Shown here: piece by piece, positions 18,407 through 27,014 of the stretch
How positions within the stretch are numbered: the stretch's first letter is position 1
Layout of the letters: each line of letters opens with the position of its first letter
Source of the DNA: Desulfosporosinus acididurans
GTDB taxonomy: Bacteria; Bacillota; Desulfitobacteriia; Desulfitobacteriales; Desulfitobacteriaceae
Assembly (NCBI RefSeq): GCF_001029285.1
Contig: NZ_LDZY01000007.1
Coordinates: 124,001-188,000, forward strand
DNA: 64,000 nucleotides
Direction: 5' to 3'
Position numbers and translations under genes: made by a program
Notes under the pieces: model-generated
Told to the model about the DNA's origin: nothing
Database searches by the model: none
Seen by the model: only the letters and a program-made list of their open reading frames with translations

Positions 18407-18547
18407 ATGGACGCACCTGAGCGAATAATCTTACTTCGTGATGCCGATAAATGCGAAATTAACCCTGAATTAATGGATGCAAGAAATAAGTTTACCGTAG
18501 GACAGTTAGAAAATGAATATTTTAAATGGTTGGATGAATTAATATAA
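18407..18547 (+). CDS. Small hypothetical protein (46 aa)
   Basis: The frame starts MDAPERIILLRDADKCEINP and ends QLENEYFKWLDELI, preceded by AGGGGGGGAG and followed at once by a good terminator, so it is probably translated. It is acidic, without membrane segment. I do not recognise it. It lies 67 bp after the Spo0E-like gene and may be co-transcribed with it. Confidence 0.5.
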   Translation: MDAPERIILLRDADKCEINPELMDARNKFTVGQLENEYFKWLDELI

Positions 18548-18558
18548 AAGTGTGAACG

Positions 18559-18591
18559 GCGGCTTTAGTTAAAAACTAAGGTCGCTTTTTT
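18559..18591 (+). terminator. Rho-independent terminator
   Basis: GCGGCTTTAGTT (18559-18570), AAA loop, AACTAAGGTCGC (18574-18585), two G-U pairs, then six T. It ends the Spo0E-like/46-aa gene pair. Confidence 0.85.
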
Positions 18592-18759
18592 GATGCAAAC
18601 AATTTCCATAATTTTTAAGGTGCGATCTGTGATCATTGGAGGTTTTTGATTTTACATCATCGGGTGCATATCTGTTCTTTGCCTTCATGGCGTCAGTTAG
18701 ATAGGCAGAAGATTACTGTATTTGGTAGTTAAAATATATTGGTAAATTGCTAGAGAAAT

Positions 18760-18984
18760 CTAGGTTCTTTCTTTCCCCAATCGTTCTTGAACTATTCGCT
18801 CGGTAAGTGCTTTGAGTTCTTTTTTATGATCTTTCCAATATTTTCGTTTCCACACTACCTGATTACCATTTTCATCATAGCCAAGTCGTTTATAGGTGTC
18901 ATAGAACATCCATGCCAGCCATAAAAAACAGATAAACCCCAGCAAAATAATTATGTTGTATATAAAGTCAAATACCGTTATCAA
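18760..18984 (-). CDS. Small single-pass membrane protein
   Basis: This 74-aa protein has one strong membrane helix (about residues 5-28, FIYNIIILLGFICFLWLAW) followed by a basic, charged cytoplasmic tail (KRKYWKDHKKELKALTERI). The likely start is TTG at 18984. I do not recognise the family. It faces the same way as the XRE operon upstream (19155-20015), 170 bp away, and may share its regulation; the 18985-19154 gap shows no other gene. Confidence 0.5.
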   Translation of the reverse strand: MITVFDFIYNIIILLGFICFLWLAWMFYDTYKRLGYDENGNQVVWKRKYWKDHKKELKALTERIVQERLGKERT

Positions 18985-19154
18985 AGCTAATACCTTCTTT
19001 ACATTTTGATAATTCTATTATTTACAGTAATACGAGTCCTTATATAGAGCAATAATTGTGCTGGTGTAAATTGATCTGCAAACTAAGGCAAGAGATTGCT
19101 CCCCGCTATATTGCTGTCAGCCGATATAAGCATCTACTGTTCGTCTTCAAGACA

Positions 19155-19595
19155 TTAATAAACACTCCTTAATTTGCCATAGGGAAGGGTCACTATATCA
19201 GCGGTAATGATTCCTACTAGAGTAAAAACAATGAGAAGGAAAATGATCAGGTAAATAATATTTCTTGCAAATTTAGGATACTTTGGACGATTTCTTCTGT
19301 GGGGGAATAATTTGAGGTAAATAATACCGATATTTGAATCGAGTAACTCCGAATGTGTATGGGGGTTAGTAAATGTTTTATCCCCAATTTTCATCGCAGA
19401 TAAGCCGCTGATCGTTTCATCATTATGATGTTGGAAAAAGAACCAGTAGTTAATGAAATTCATGATGATCATTCCTGCAAAAAAGAAACTTAAGGCCCCA
19501 ATCCATTCTTTAGCCCTTAAAACTTCATGATACCCGTACATTTCTTCTAAGTAATGCCATCCCTGGTGAACTAAATTAGTAAAATTGGTCCACAT
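19155..19595 (-). CDS. Two-helix membrane protein in an XRE-regulator operon
   Basis: This 146-aa protein has membrane helices near residues 32-53 (GALSFFFAGMIIMNFINYWF) and 119-140 (NIIYLIIFLLIVFTLVGIIT), joined by a soluble loop of about 65 residues. The ribosome binding site GGGGAGGAG lies inside the 3' end of the XRE gene, 6 nt upstream, so translation is coupled to it. I do not recognise a family. The link to an XRE regulator next to a prophage suggests host or phage membrane stress or exclusion, but that is only context. Confidence 0.55.
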   Translation of the reverse strand: MWTNFTNLVHQGWHYLEEMYGYHEVLRAKEWIGALSFFFAGMIIMNFINYWFFFQHHNDETISGLSAMKIGDKTFTNPHTHSELLDSNIGIIYLKLFPHRRNRPKYPKFARNIIYLIIFLLIVFTLVGIITADIVTLPYGKLRSVY

Positions 19596-19601
19596 TAAAA
19601 A

Positions 19602-20015
19602 TCACTCCTCCCCGCGAATCTCCTCGATGTGTTTTTTATAAACGGTTGTTATTTCACGAAGGAGTTTATCGGACTGCTCATCGGTTATTTTTCCTTTCTT
19701 CCTTAATCGTCTTAATTCTGCCAAAGTATCTTGAAGATAAGGATGTTCCCGCATCTCTTGCCTAACGATCACTGGTATTTTACCGTATCTTTGGAACAAA
19801 TCATTATCATTAACACCATAATAATTAGCAAATTCTTCTATAAGTTCGTCCGAAGGCATTCGAACGCCTTTTTCAATTTCCGATAGGTATGAAGAGCTTA
19901 TACCTAACGCCTTACCCACAACTGGCTGAGTCAACCCCTTTTCGGTTCGAAGGGAAAGAAGATATTGACCAGTATCATATTGTCTAATGAGCTGCTGATG
20001 TTTCTCGTCCTCCAA
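19602..20015 (-). CDS. XRE family transcriptional regulator
   Basis: This 137-aa repressor-type protein has a lambda-repressor-like helix-turn-helix at about residues 17-70: LLSLRTEKGLTQPVVGKALG, then ISSSYLSEIEKGVRMPS. The C-terminal half is helical and charged (LAELRRLRKKGKITDEQSDK) with no protease motif. It begins with TTG at 20015 and is followed by the coupled membrane gene. Palindromic sites at 20125-20173 lie upstream and could be its operators. It sits at the left edge of the prophage, so it could be either the phage repressor or a host gene. Confidence 0.75.
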   Translation of the reverse strand: MEDEKHQQLIRQYDTGQYLLSLRTEKGLTQPVVGKALGISSSYLSEIEKGVRMPSDELIEEFANYYGVNDNDLFQRYGKIPVIVRQEMREHPYLQDTLAELRRLRKKGKITDEQSDKLLREITTVYKKHIEEIRGEE

Positions 20016-20124
20016 GTTTTAAACTTCCCTTCTTTGGAAACTACTAAGTTGGAATCCATATTAACCACTATATACCTGCTGACATGTAAATAACTGTCTG
20101 CTATATTAATTCATGTCAGACGAC

Positions 20125-20173
20125 TTAACAAGTTTGTTAATATAACCAACAACAGTATGAATTTTATTAACAA
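20125..20173. promoter_or_regulatory. Palindromic operator candidates
   Basis: TTAACAA-GT-TTGTTAA (20125-20140) is a perfect palindrome around a 2-nt centre. A second TTAACAA half-site occurs at 20167-20173. They lie in the divergent region between the leftward XRE gene and the rightward prophage early genes, where repressor operators are expected. Binding partner inferred. Confidence 0.45.
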
Positions 20174-20235
20174 ACTAGATAACCAATGGTATCCTACAAA
20201 GTTAGCGTTTCCAGTCTTAGACGATTTATGCAAAT

Positions 20236-20262
20236 AGTCTCCTTGGCTTCACCGAGGGGACT
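20236..20262 (+). terminator. Leader hairpin before the prophage early genes
   Basis: AGTCTCCTTGG (20236-20246), CTTCA loop, CCGAGGGGACT (20252-20262), 11 bp with two G-U pairs, followed by ATTTTGCTT. It sits 28 bp before the first early gene, so it may act as an attenuator or as an upstream terminator. Confidence 0.45.
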
Positions 20263-20290
20263 ATTTTGCTTCCTAAGGAGGTGAATATTT

Positions 20291-20581
20291 ATGAAAATCG
20301 TCTATATTTGCTCAGCATGTAAAGGAGACAAAAATAAGAACCTTGCGAAGGTCCGAGGGTATAGTCTATTCGCAATAAAGCAGAACTGCATACCTATAGC
20401 GCCACATGTTTTTGATACTCCGCTTAATCCTGACACCCCCAAGGAGCAAAGCGTAAGGGACATCGAACTGATGAGTCTATGCCAAGAACTTTGGGCCTTT
20501 GGGAATGAATTGTCAGATGGCATGAAGACTGAGATTAAGGCTGCAGAACATTTAGGTATTCCAGTTATGTATTTTCACTAG
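20291..20581 (+). CDS. DUF4406/DUF7768-type nucleoside deoxyribosyltransferase-like protein
   Basis: This 96-aa protein starts VYICSACKGDKNKNLAKVRG and has PIAPHVFD, ELWAFGNELSDGMKTEIKAA and IPVMYFH. That is the pattern of small Rossmann-like proteins related to nucleoside 2-deoxyribosyltransferases, common in phages. A role in nucleotide salvage or base modification is possible, but enzyme activity is not proven for this subgroup. Start ATG 20291 with AAGGAGGTG. It is the first gene of the early operon. Confidence 0.7.
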   Translation: MKIVYICSACKGDKNKNLAKVRGYSLFAIKQNCIPIAPHVFDTPLNPDTPKEQSVRDIELMSLCQELWAFGNELSDGMKTEIKAAEHLGIPVMYFH

Positions 20582-20620
20582 CTAGTAAAAAAAGCAATTA
20601 CAAAAGGGGGTGAACAAATA

Positions 20621-20851
20621 ATGAATCTAAGCAAAGAAAAAATAACAGATCTCATTCAGCAAAAGGGAATCTCCCAAAATGAACTTGCACGTCTTATGAA
20701 TGTCGCTCAGGGTTCTTTGTCCAATGCACTATCTGGGCGTCGATCAGCTGGCCGCAAGATTTTATCTGGACTATTGAGCATTTTCCCTAAGGAGACTGCC
20801 GCAAGTTTGACCATCATGGAGAGAATTAACAAAAGGAGAGAACCTATTTGA
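20621..20851 (+). CDS. Cro-like XRE regulator
   Basis: This 76-aa protein is almost only a helix-turn-helix: ITDLIQQKGISQNELARLMN, then VAQGSLSNALSGRRSAGRKI. It is basic and probably binds operators in the early region. The strong site AAAGGGGGTG precedes ATG 20621. Its stop overlaps the TTG start of the ribonucleotide reductase gene (TTGA at 20848-20851), so their translation is coupled. Confidence 0.8.
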   Translation: MNLSKEKITDLIQQKGISQNELARLMNVAQGSLSNALSGRRSAGRKILSGLLSIFPKETAASLTIMERINKRREPI

Positions 20852-22665
20852 ACGTAAAATTAACCCCCAATTCAAGACTCGTTCTTGAAAAGCGTTATCT
20901 GAAAAAGGACCAGGACAAGCTATTGGAAACTCCGGAAGACATGTTTTATCGAGTAGCCCAAGTGGTTGCTGGCGTTGAAGAAAGGTATGGGAAACGAAAC
21001 ACAGAAATTCAGTCACTCACTAAAGCGTTCTATAACCTCATGGCCAATCTGGAGTTCATGCCGAATTCGCCAACACTCATGAATGCTGGACGCGATCTGG
21101 GTCAACTCAGTGCATGTTTCGTATTACCCGTTGAAGACAGTATGGAAGGCATCTTTGATGCCATAAAAAATGCCGCCATCATTCATAAATCTGGCGGCGG
21201 GACAGGATTTAGTTTCTCTAGGCTTCGACCTAAAAACAGCACGGTTCGGTCCACAGGTGGTGTTGCATCAGGCCCTGTTTCTTTTATGAAAGTCTTTAAT
21301 GCAGCAACCGAAGCCGTCAAGCAAGGTGGTACACGGCGCGGAGCCAATTTAGGGTTACTCAGAGTAGATCACCCAGATATCTTAGAGTTTATAGCCTGCA
21401 AAGAAAACAATCACGAAATGACTAATTTCAATATATCCGTAGGAATCACAAGGGAGTTTATGCGGGCACTTCAAGAGGACAAGCCCTACCATCTCCGAGA
21501 ACCGCACACCGGGTCCGTTGTAGCACAGCTATCAGCATCAGAGGTCTTTGACAAAATGATGGAACATGCTTGGCTCAACGGAGAACCCGGTGTTGTTTTT
21601 TTAGATGCTATGAACGATGGTAATCCAACCCCCAATGTCGGTGAAATCGAGACCTGTAATCCATGCGGCGAGCAGCCGTTATTACCCAATGAAGCCTGTA
21701 ATCTTGGTTCTATCAACTTAAAGCTTATGGTCACGAAAGAGGGCGATGGGGTTGGCATTGATTGGGAGCGACTTCGTCGTGTCACGAGATTAGCGGTTCA
21801 CTTCCTAGATAATGTTATTGATGCAAACCAATATCCTTTACCGGATATTGAAAAAACAACCAAGGCTAATCGCAAGATTGGACTCGGTGTCATGGGGTTT
21901 GCAGATATGCTCACAATCCTTAAACTATCCTATGCATCCGAAGAAGCCGTACAGGTAGCCAAGAAAATCATGAGTTTTATTCAAGAAGAAGCACGCAAGG
22001 AATCGGAACGACTCGCGGCTGAACGAGGAGTGTTCCCAAATTATGTAGGTTCCATTTACGAGGGAGTACGGAAGCTGCGCAATGCTACGTTGACCACGAT
22101 TGCCCCAACCGGAACCATTTCCATGATCTGCGGCGTTTCCAGCGGAGTGGAACCCTTGTTTGCCGTAGCTTATACCAAGACGGTGATGGATGGGACAAGC
22201 CTTATTGAAGTCAATCCAACGTTTGAAAATTTAGCGAAGGACTATGGCTTTTACTCTGAGGAGTTAATGCAAAACGTCGTAAAGCAGGGTACTGTGCGTG
22301 GGTTGAATGACGTTCCTAATTGGGTACAGAAAATCTTTATCACTGCTCAGGAAATCGATCCGGAGTGGCATGTCAAGATTCAGGCAGCGTTTCAAACGTT
22401 CACAGATAATGCCGTTTCCAAGACGATTAACTTCCCGCACACAGCGACGAAAGAAGAAATTGCCAAAGCTTACCTTCTGGCCTATGAACTTGGCTGCAAA
22501 GGACTGACGGTTTACCGGGACGGCAGCCGAGAGGAACAAGTGGTTACGACAGGAACCACAAAAGCCAAGTTGACCCATTGCCCCGAGTGCGGTGCAGAGT
22601 TAAACCACGAAAGTGGCTGTGTAAATTGCCCCAACTGTGCCTATTCCCTTTGCCATATTTCATGA
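20848..22665 (+). CDS. nrdJ: Class II (adenosylcobalamin-dependent) ribonucleotide reductase
   Basis: This 605-aa enzyme reduces ribonucleotides to deoxyribonucleotides using coenzyme B12, supplying DNA precursors to the phage without oxygen. Visible features are the substrate-site Cys in LGQLSACFVLPVEDSM (Cys 90), HKSGGGTGFSFSRLRPKN, the thiyl-radical Cys in NPCGEQPLLPNEACNLGSIN (Cys 273), and APTGTISMI. The C-terminus ends with a zinc-ribbon-like CPECGAELNHESGCVNC segment that can carry the redox cysteines. It lacks the N-terminal ATP-cone, so allosteric control may be reduced. TTG start with AAAAGGAGA upstream. Confidence 0.93.
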   Translation: MNVKLTPNSRLVLEKRYLKKDQDKLLETPEDMFYRVAQVVAGVEERYGKRNTEIQSLTKAFYNLMANLEFMPNSPTLMNAGRDLGQLSACFVLPVEDSMEGIFDAIKNAAIIHKSGGGTGFSFSRLRPKNSTVRSTGGVASGPVSFMKVFNAATEAVKQGGTRRGANLGLLRVDHPDILEFIACKENNHEMTNFNISVGITREFMRALQEDKPYHLREPHTGSVVAQLSASEVFDKMMEHAWLNGEPGVVFLDAMNDGNPTPNVGEIETCNPCGEQPLLPNEACNLGSINLKLMVTKEGDGVGIDWERLRRVTRLAVHFLDNVIDANQYPLPDIEKTTKANRKIGLGVMGFADMLTILKLSYASEEAVQVAKKIMSFIQEEARKESERLAAERGVFPNYVGSIYEGVRKLRNATLTTIAPTGTISMICGVSSGVEPLFAVAYTKTVMDGTSLIEVNPTFENLAKDYGFYSEELMQNVVKQGTVRGLNDVPNWVQKIFITAQEIDPEWHVKIQAAFQTFTDNAVSKTINFPHTATKEEIAKAYLLAYELGCKGLTVYRDGSREEQVVTTGTTKAKLTHCPECGAELNHESGCVNCPNCAYSLCHIS

Positions 22666-22754
22666 AGTGATGAAAGCCTTGAAAGGGGTGATGCCGGATG
22701 TAAAAAAGTGGGTGTTTTATCCAAATTGATGTATGCGAAGGGAAGGAGATGCCA

Positions 22755-23093
22755 TTGACGTCACTGCTTGAACCAGTAATCAAAGAACTAAGCACTGTGA
22801 TCCAAGAGCTAACCATAGTGCTTAGGAGAGTCACAGAGAGTTTAGACCATAAAAAAAGTGAGGTTGTTGCAAAACAAACCCCACACATTGAAAAATTAAG
22901 CAACCCAATTATACCACCCCAGTCTCAAAAAGTCACCGCTGAACAAGTTCGTGAGCTTTTAACGACTAAACGGGCTGAGGGCAAAATGGAACCCATGCTA
23001 AAACTGATGCAGACAAAGTACAGTGCTACCAAGTTTTCAGAGCTGGATAAGGAAAAGTATGCCGAATTTTTAAGGGATGCGGAGGATATTTAA
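22755..23093 (+). CDS. Phage hypothetical protein
   Basis: This protein of about 112 aa starts with a heptad-like leucine-rich helix (LLEPVIKELSTVIQELTIVL) and has a second helical part (TAEQVRELLTTKRAEGKMEP, then KLMQTKYSATKFSELDKEKY). The C-terminus resembles an rRNA-biogenesis rrp7-like or phage accessory helix bundle, but I do not recognise a family. TTG 22755 fits GGAAGGAG (22741-22748); ATG 22749 is too close to the site. The stop overlaps the next ATG (TAATG), so it is coupled to the DUF2800 gene. Confidence 0.6.
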   Translation: MTSLLEPVIKELSTVIQELTIVLRRVTESLDHKKSEVVAKQTPHIEKLSNPIIPPQSQKVTAEQVRELLTTKRAEGKMEPMLKLMQTKYSATKFSELDKEKYAEFLRDAEDI

Positions 23094-24229
23094 TGCCTAG
23101 TACTCACGCTCTTTTATCGGCGTCAAGCTCTCACCGCTGGCTTAACTGCACGCCTTCAGCAAGGATTGAAGAAGCCTTAGAAAATAGGAGCAGTTTTTAT
23201 GCGAATGAAGGAACGGCGGCTCATGCTCTCAGTGAGCATAAGCTCCGGGAATTTCTCAAACTCCCCACTCAAAGACCCACCAGTGACTTTGATTCAACGG
23301 AACTAAATTATTATACAGACCGGTATGTTGAGCATGTTTGTGAGCTTATATCGGAGGCCTACACTCGGTGTAACGATCCACGGGTGCTGATCGAACAGCG
23401 CTTGGACTATTCCCACGTTGTCCCCCAGGGCTTCGGTACCGGTGACACGGTGATTGTCTCGGATCAAATCCTGGATGTCCTTGATCTGAAGTATGGGATG
23501 GTTCGGGTGTCCGCTGAGGATAACCCTCAACTTAAACTATACGCCCTGGGTGCTTTGGACATGTACGGGTTTTTCTATGACGTTCAAACCGTAAGACTGA
23601 CGATTTGCCAGCCCCGACTCGACTCAATTTCCGTCTTTGAGCTTAGTGTCGCCGAACTGACCCAGTGGGCCGAAATCGAACTGAAACCAAAAGCCGATCT
23701 CGCCTTTCGGGGAGAAGGGGAGTTTGCCGCAGGAGGGCACTGCCGGTTTTGCCGGGCCAGGGCTACCTGTCGGGCTAGGGCAGAGAAGAACTTGGAACTG
23801 GCGAAAATGGATTTCAAAGCACCGGCCATGCTGAGTGATGAAGAGATCGCTGAGATCTTGACTAAGGCGGAAGACCTAGCAGCCTGGGCGAAAGATGTCT
23901 GGGTCTATGCTGAAAAAGAAGCGATCAGCCATGACAAGCAGTGGACAGGCTATAAGCTCGTCGAAGGCACCCGTAAACGGAAGTACACCAACGAGGGAAA
24001 AATTGCTGAAGTGGTACTCGCGACCGGCCAGTATAACGAGTCACAGATTTATACCAAAAACCTCATCAGTCTGACGGCCATGGAACAACTTCTTGGCAAA
24101 AAGACGTTTGCAGAAGTGCTGGATGGCCTATGGGAAAAGCCGCCGGGAAAGCCCAAACTGGTGCCGAAGAGTCATAAGAAACCGGAGTGGAACCGTAACC
24201 AACAAGCGAAAAAAGACTTTGAAGATTGA
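23093..24229 (+). CDS. DUF2800 protein, Cas4/RecB-like nuclease fold
   Basis: This 378-aa phage recombination protein belongs to DUF2800 (PD-(D/E)XK superfamily). The N-terminus HALLSASSSHRWLNCTPSARIEE supplies Cys 19. The nuclease core has GTAAHALSEH, then GTGDTVIVSDQILDVLDLKYG (Asp residues and the D-x-K). A three-Cys cluster CRFCRARATC (Cys 217, 220, 226) completes an iron-sulfur site as in Cas4/AddB. It probably works with the DUF2815 protein encoded next as an exonuclease-annealing pair; that partnership is inferred from their constant adjacency in clostridial prophages. Confidence 0.9.
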   Translation: MPSTHALLSASSSHRWLNCTPSARIEEALENRSSFYANEGTAAHALSEHKLREFLKLPTQRPTSDFDSTELNYYTDRYVEHVCELISEAYTRCNDPRVLIEQRLDYSHVVPQGFGTGDTVIVSDQILDVLDLKYGMVRVSAEDNPQLKLYALGALDMYGFFYDVQTVRLTICQPRLDSISVFELSVAELTQWAEIELKPKADLAFRGEGEFAAGGHCRFCRARATCRARAEKNLELAKMDFKAPAMLSDEEIAEILTKAEDLAAWAKDVWVYAEKEAISHDKQWTGYKLVEGTRKRKYTNEGKIAEVVLATGQYNESQIYTKNLISLTAMEQLLGKKTFAEVLDGLWEKPPGKPKLVPKSHKKPEWNRNQQAKKDFED

Positions 24230-24246
24230 TGGAGGAGATGTTTATA

Positions 24247-24789
24247 ATGGCGAATACCACAACGAGTATATGTACAGGAAAAGTACGGATGTCCTATGTT
24301 CATGTTTGGCAGCCCAAGAGCATCAATGGCAGTGATGCCAAGTATTCAGTGAGCCTGATTATCCCTAAAACGGATAAGGAAACCTTAAATAAAATTAAAG
24401 CCGCCATCGATGCAGCCAAGCAAGAAGGACTCTCTAAGTTTGGCGGCAAGATCCCCGCTAACTTAAAAACACCGCTGCGTGATGGGGATATGGATCGCCC
24501 GGATGATGAAGCCTATGTCAACAGCTATTTTATCAATGCCAATAGTGCGACCAAACCGGGAGTTGTCGATCGGAACCGTCAACCCATCTTTGATACAACC
24601 GAGTTTTACAGCGGCTGCTATGGCCGGGTCACTCTGAATTTCTATGCGTATAACAGCAACGGCAACCGTGGGATTGCCTGTGGTCTGCAAAACATTCAAA
24701 AGCTGGCGGACGGAGAGCCGCTCGGTGGTCGCCGACGAGCTGAAGATGACTTCGATGTCTGGGAAGACGACGACGATTTCCTGAGCTAA
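24247..24789 (+). CDS. DUF2815 protein, putative ssDNA-binding protein
   Basis: This 180-aa protein of family DUF2815 is considered a single-strand DNA-binding/annealing protein of phages. It begins GKVRMSYVHVWQPK, has the KYSVSLIIPKTDKET strand pair and YSGCYGRVTLNFYAYNSNGN, and ends in a very acidic tail (EDDFDVWEDDDDFLS), as SSBs do for partner docking. ATG 24247 follows GGAGGAG (24231-24237). The end overlaps the polymerase start by a TAATG junction. Confidence 0.88.
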   Translation: MANTTTSICTGKVRMSYVHVWQPKSINGSDAKYSVSLIIPKTDKETLNKIKAAIDAAKQEGLSKFGGKIPANLKTPLRDGDMDRPDDEAYVNSYFINANSATKPGVVDRNRQPIFDTTEFYSGCYGRVTLNFYAYNSNGNRGIACGLQNIQKLADGEPLGGRRRAEDDFDVWEDDDDFLS

Positions 24790-26732
24790 TGATGATGAAC
24801 GTTTTATCAATCGATCTAGAAACTTACTCCAGTGTGGATCTGAAGAAAGCAGGGGTGTACGCCTACACCTCTGCCCCCGACTTCGAAATTCTGCTCTTTG
24901 CCTATGCCTGGAATGATGAACCGGTGCAGCTTGCGGACTTAGCCAGCAGGGAAGAGCTTCCTCCGAAAATCCTATCAGCCTTAACCGATGACGGCATCAT
25001 CAAAAGCGCCTTTAATGCAGCGTTCGAACGCACCTGTTTATCGGTCTATCTAAAACAGGCACTTTCACCCAAATCTTGGCGCTGTACGGCAGTGCAATCG
25101 GCGATGTTGGCTCTGCCTCTTCACCTCGCAGGAGTCGCGCAAGTGCTGGGACTTCCTGAACAAAAGATGGATGAAGGCAAGCGACTGATTAAATATTTTT
25201 GTACGCCCTGTAAACCTACCAAAACCAACGGAGGGAGAACCCGAAACTTATCCTGTCATGCACCGGACAAATGGGCCACCTTCAAAGAGTACTGCAAACA
25301 AGATGTTGAGGTTGAACGGGCGATCCGCCGAAAGATTGAGAACTACCCAATCTCTGACAGCGAGCAGACACTATGGATGCTCGATCAAGCCATTAACGAC
25401 CGGGGGATTTTGATCGATATTACGCTCGTCAATCACTGTATTCAATGTGACCGACAGTACCGGAGCAGCCTGTTTGCGGAAGCGAAAGCCTTAACGGGTC
25501 TGGAGAATCCCAACAGTGTGGCCCAGCTTAAAGACTGGTTTCTGGGCAATGGATTGGAGATTGAGAGTTTATCCCAAAAAGTAGTCAAGGAAATGGCCGG
25601 AACCACGGACGGAGATATTCAAAGGCTCCTTGAGCTTCGTCAAGAAATGTCTAAAACCTCGATTAAAAAATACCTGGCCATGAAACGGGCGCTCTGTCCA
25701 GATCATCGAGTTCGAGGCTTACTGCAGTTTTATGGGGCTAATCGGACCGGGCGCTGGGCAGGAAGGCTCGTGCAAATCCACAATTTACCGCAAAACCACT
25801 TGCCGGATTTAGAGGCTGCGCGAGAGATTGTAAAAGAGGGAGACTTTGAGTTTCTTGAATGGCTTTATGAATCCGTACCCGGTGTTTTATCGGAGCTCAT
25901 TCGGACCGCCTTTATCCCAGCACCCGGTCATCGATTTCTCGTGGCGGACTTCTCGGCTATTGAAGCAAGGGTCATCGCCTGGCTGGCGGGAGAAACCTGG
26001 CGGCTGGACGTCTTTAAAACCCATGGGAAAATTTATGAAGCCTCAGCCAGTCAGATGTTTAAAGTGCCCATCGAGAGTATTACCAAAACCTCACCGCTTC
26101 GGCAGAAAGGGAAGATCGCAGAACTGGCCCTTGGCTATGGCGGCGGGGTCGGGGCGCTCACCAATATGGGAGCGCTGGAGATGGGCTTAAGCGAAGAGGA
26201 GCTAAAACCCCTCGTTGATGCCTGGAGAGCCGCTAACCCGAAGATTGTAAACCTATGGTGGGAGATTGACCGCGCAGCGATGAAAGCCGTAAGGGACCGT
26301 GTACCTCAGAGTGTCGGAAAACTTAAATTCCTGTATAGCAAAGGAATGCTGTTTATAACCTTGCCGTCAGGCCGCAGATTAGCTTATGTCAAACCAAGGA
26401 TGGCAACGAACCAATTTGGCCGTGATGGGCTGACGTATGAAGGTATCGGAACCAATAAGCAGTGGTGCCGCATTGACACCTACGGCCCGAAGCTCGTTGA
26501 AAATATTGTTCAGGCAACGTCTCGTGATTGCTTAGCCGAAGCCATGCTCAGGGTCGAAAAGAAAGGATATAAGATCGTCGCACACGTTCATGACGAGCTG
26601 ATTATCGAAGCTCCCGAGGATTTTGGCTCCCTTAAAGAGGTATGTGACATCATGGGTGAGTCGATAAGCTGGGCTGAAGGACTCCCGCTCAGGGCTGATG
26701 GTTTTGAAACGAAGTTTTACAAGAAAGAATAA
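24789..26732 (+). CDS. Phage family A DNA polymerase
   Basis: This 647-aa replicative polymerase joins a DEDD 3'-5' exonuclease and a family A polymerase domain. Exonuclease motif I is LSIDLETYSS (Asp 9, Glu 11) and later motifs include KSAFNAAFERT and EYCKQDVEVE. Polymerase motif A is VADFSAIEARVIAW (Asp 387), motif B is in RQKGKIAELALGYGGG, and motif C is AHVHDELIIE (Asp 602). There is no 5'-3' exonuclease, as is usual for phage enzymes. It overlaps the DUF2815 stop by one base and is translated together with it. Confidence 0.95.
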   Translation: MMMNVLSIDLETYSSVDLKKAGVYAYTSAPDFEILLFAYAWNDEPVQLADLASREELPPKILSALTDDGIIKSAFNAAFERTCLSVYLKQALSPKSWRCTAVQSAMLALPLHLAGVAQVLGLPEQKMDEGKRLIKYFCTPCKPTKTNGGRTRNLSCHAPDKWATFKEYCKQDVEVERAIRRKIENYPISDSEQTLWMLDQAINDRGILIDITLVNHCIQCDRQYRSSLFAEAKALTGLENPNSVAQLKDWFLGNGLEIESLSQKVVKEMAGTTDGDIQRLLELRQEMSKTSIKKYLAMKRALCPDHRVRGLLQFYGANRTGRWAGRLVQIHNLPQNHLPDLEAAREIVKEGDFEFLEWLYESVPGVLSELIRTAFIPAPGHRFLVADFSAIEARVIAWLAGETWRLDVFKTHGKIYEASASQMFKVPIESITKTSPLRQKGKIAELALGYGGGVGALTNMGALEMGLSEEELKPLVDAWRAANPKIVNLWWEIDRAAMKAVRDRVPQSVGKLKFLYSKGMLFITLPSGRRLAYVKPRMATNQFGRDGLTYEGIGTNKQWCRIDTYGPKLVENIVQATSRDCLAEAMLRVEKKGYKIVAHVHDELIIEAPEDFGSLKEVCDIMGESISWAEGLPLRADGFETKFYKKE

Positions 26733-26863
26733 TACCTCTCAGGGGTACTGACAAATTCCATGGGGGTATATGAAAAAGTTTATAGAGAGTCAACCGGTAT
26801 GATGTTAGCCCTGCTATTTCCGTGCCCGGTGTCTTTGCTATGCCCAAAAACAGGAGGTAAAGA

Positions 26864-27001
26864 ATGCGCAGCCGACAAAAGCAAAGAGAACTCAAGAAAG
26901 AGGAAAAGCTTGAAGCCAAGAATGTCTACGGTCATCGTGATTTAACACCGTTTAATGCGGTTACAAGATTAAGGGGCGAAACAAAATTACTACTGAAATA
27001 A
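26864..27001 (+). CDS. Small basic phage protein (45 aa)
   Basis: The frame MRSRQKQRELKKEEKLEAKN continues to VYGHRDLTPFNAVTRLRG and ends 13 bp before the antirepressor gene. AGGAGGT (26852-26858) is well placed. The pattern 'N-x-Y-G-x-x-D-x-T-P-x-x-A' is one I associate with small proteins in clostridial prophage replication modules. It is strongly charged, with a helical N-terminal half. Function unknown. Confidence 0.65.
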   Translation: MRSRQKQRELKKEEKLEAKNVYGHRDLTPFNAVTRLRGETKLLLK

Positions 27002-27014
27002 AGGAGAATAAATT

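Noticed and set aside
20040-20290. A left attachment site of the prophage
   Set aside because: The right end is outside the window and large serine recombinases leave very short core identity, so no repeat could be matched.
26760-26945. A 61-codon frame upstream of the antirepressor
   Set aside because: It overlaps, in another frame, the better-supported 45-aa gene at 26864, which has AGGAGGT and a plausible phage-type sequence.
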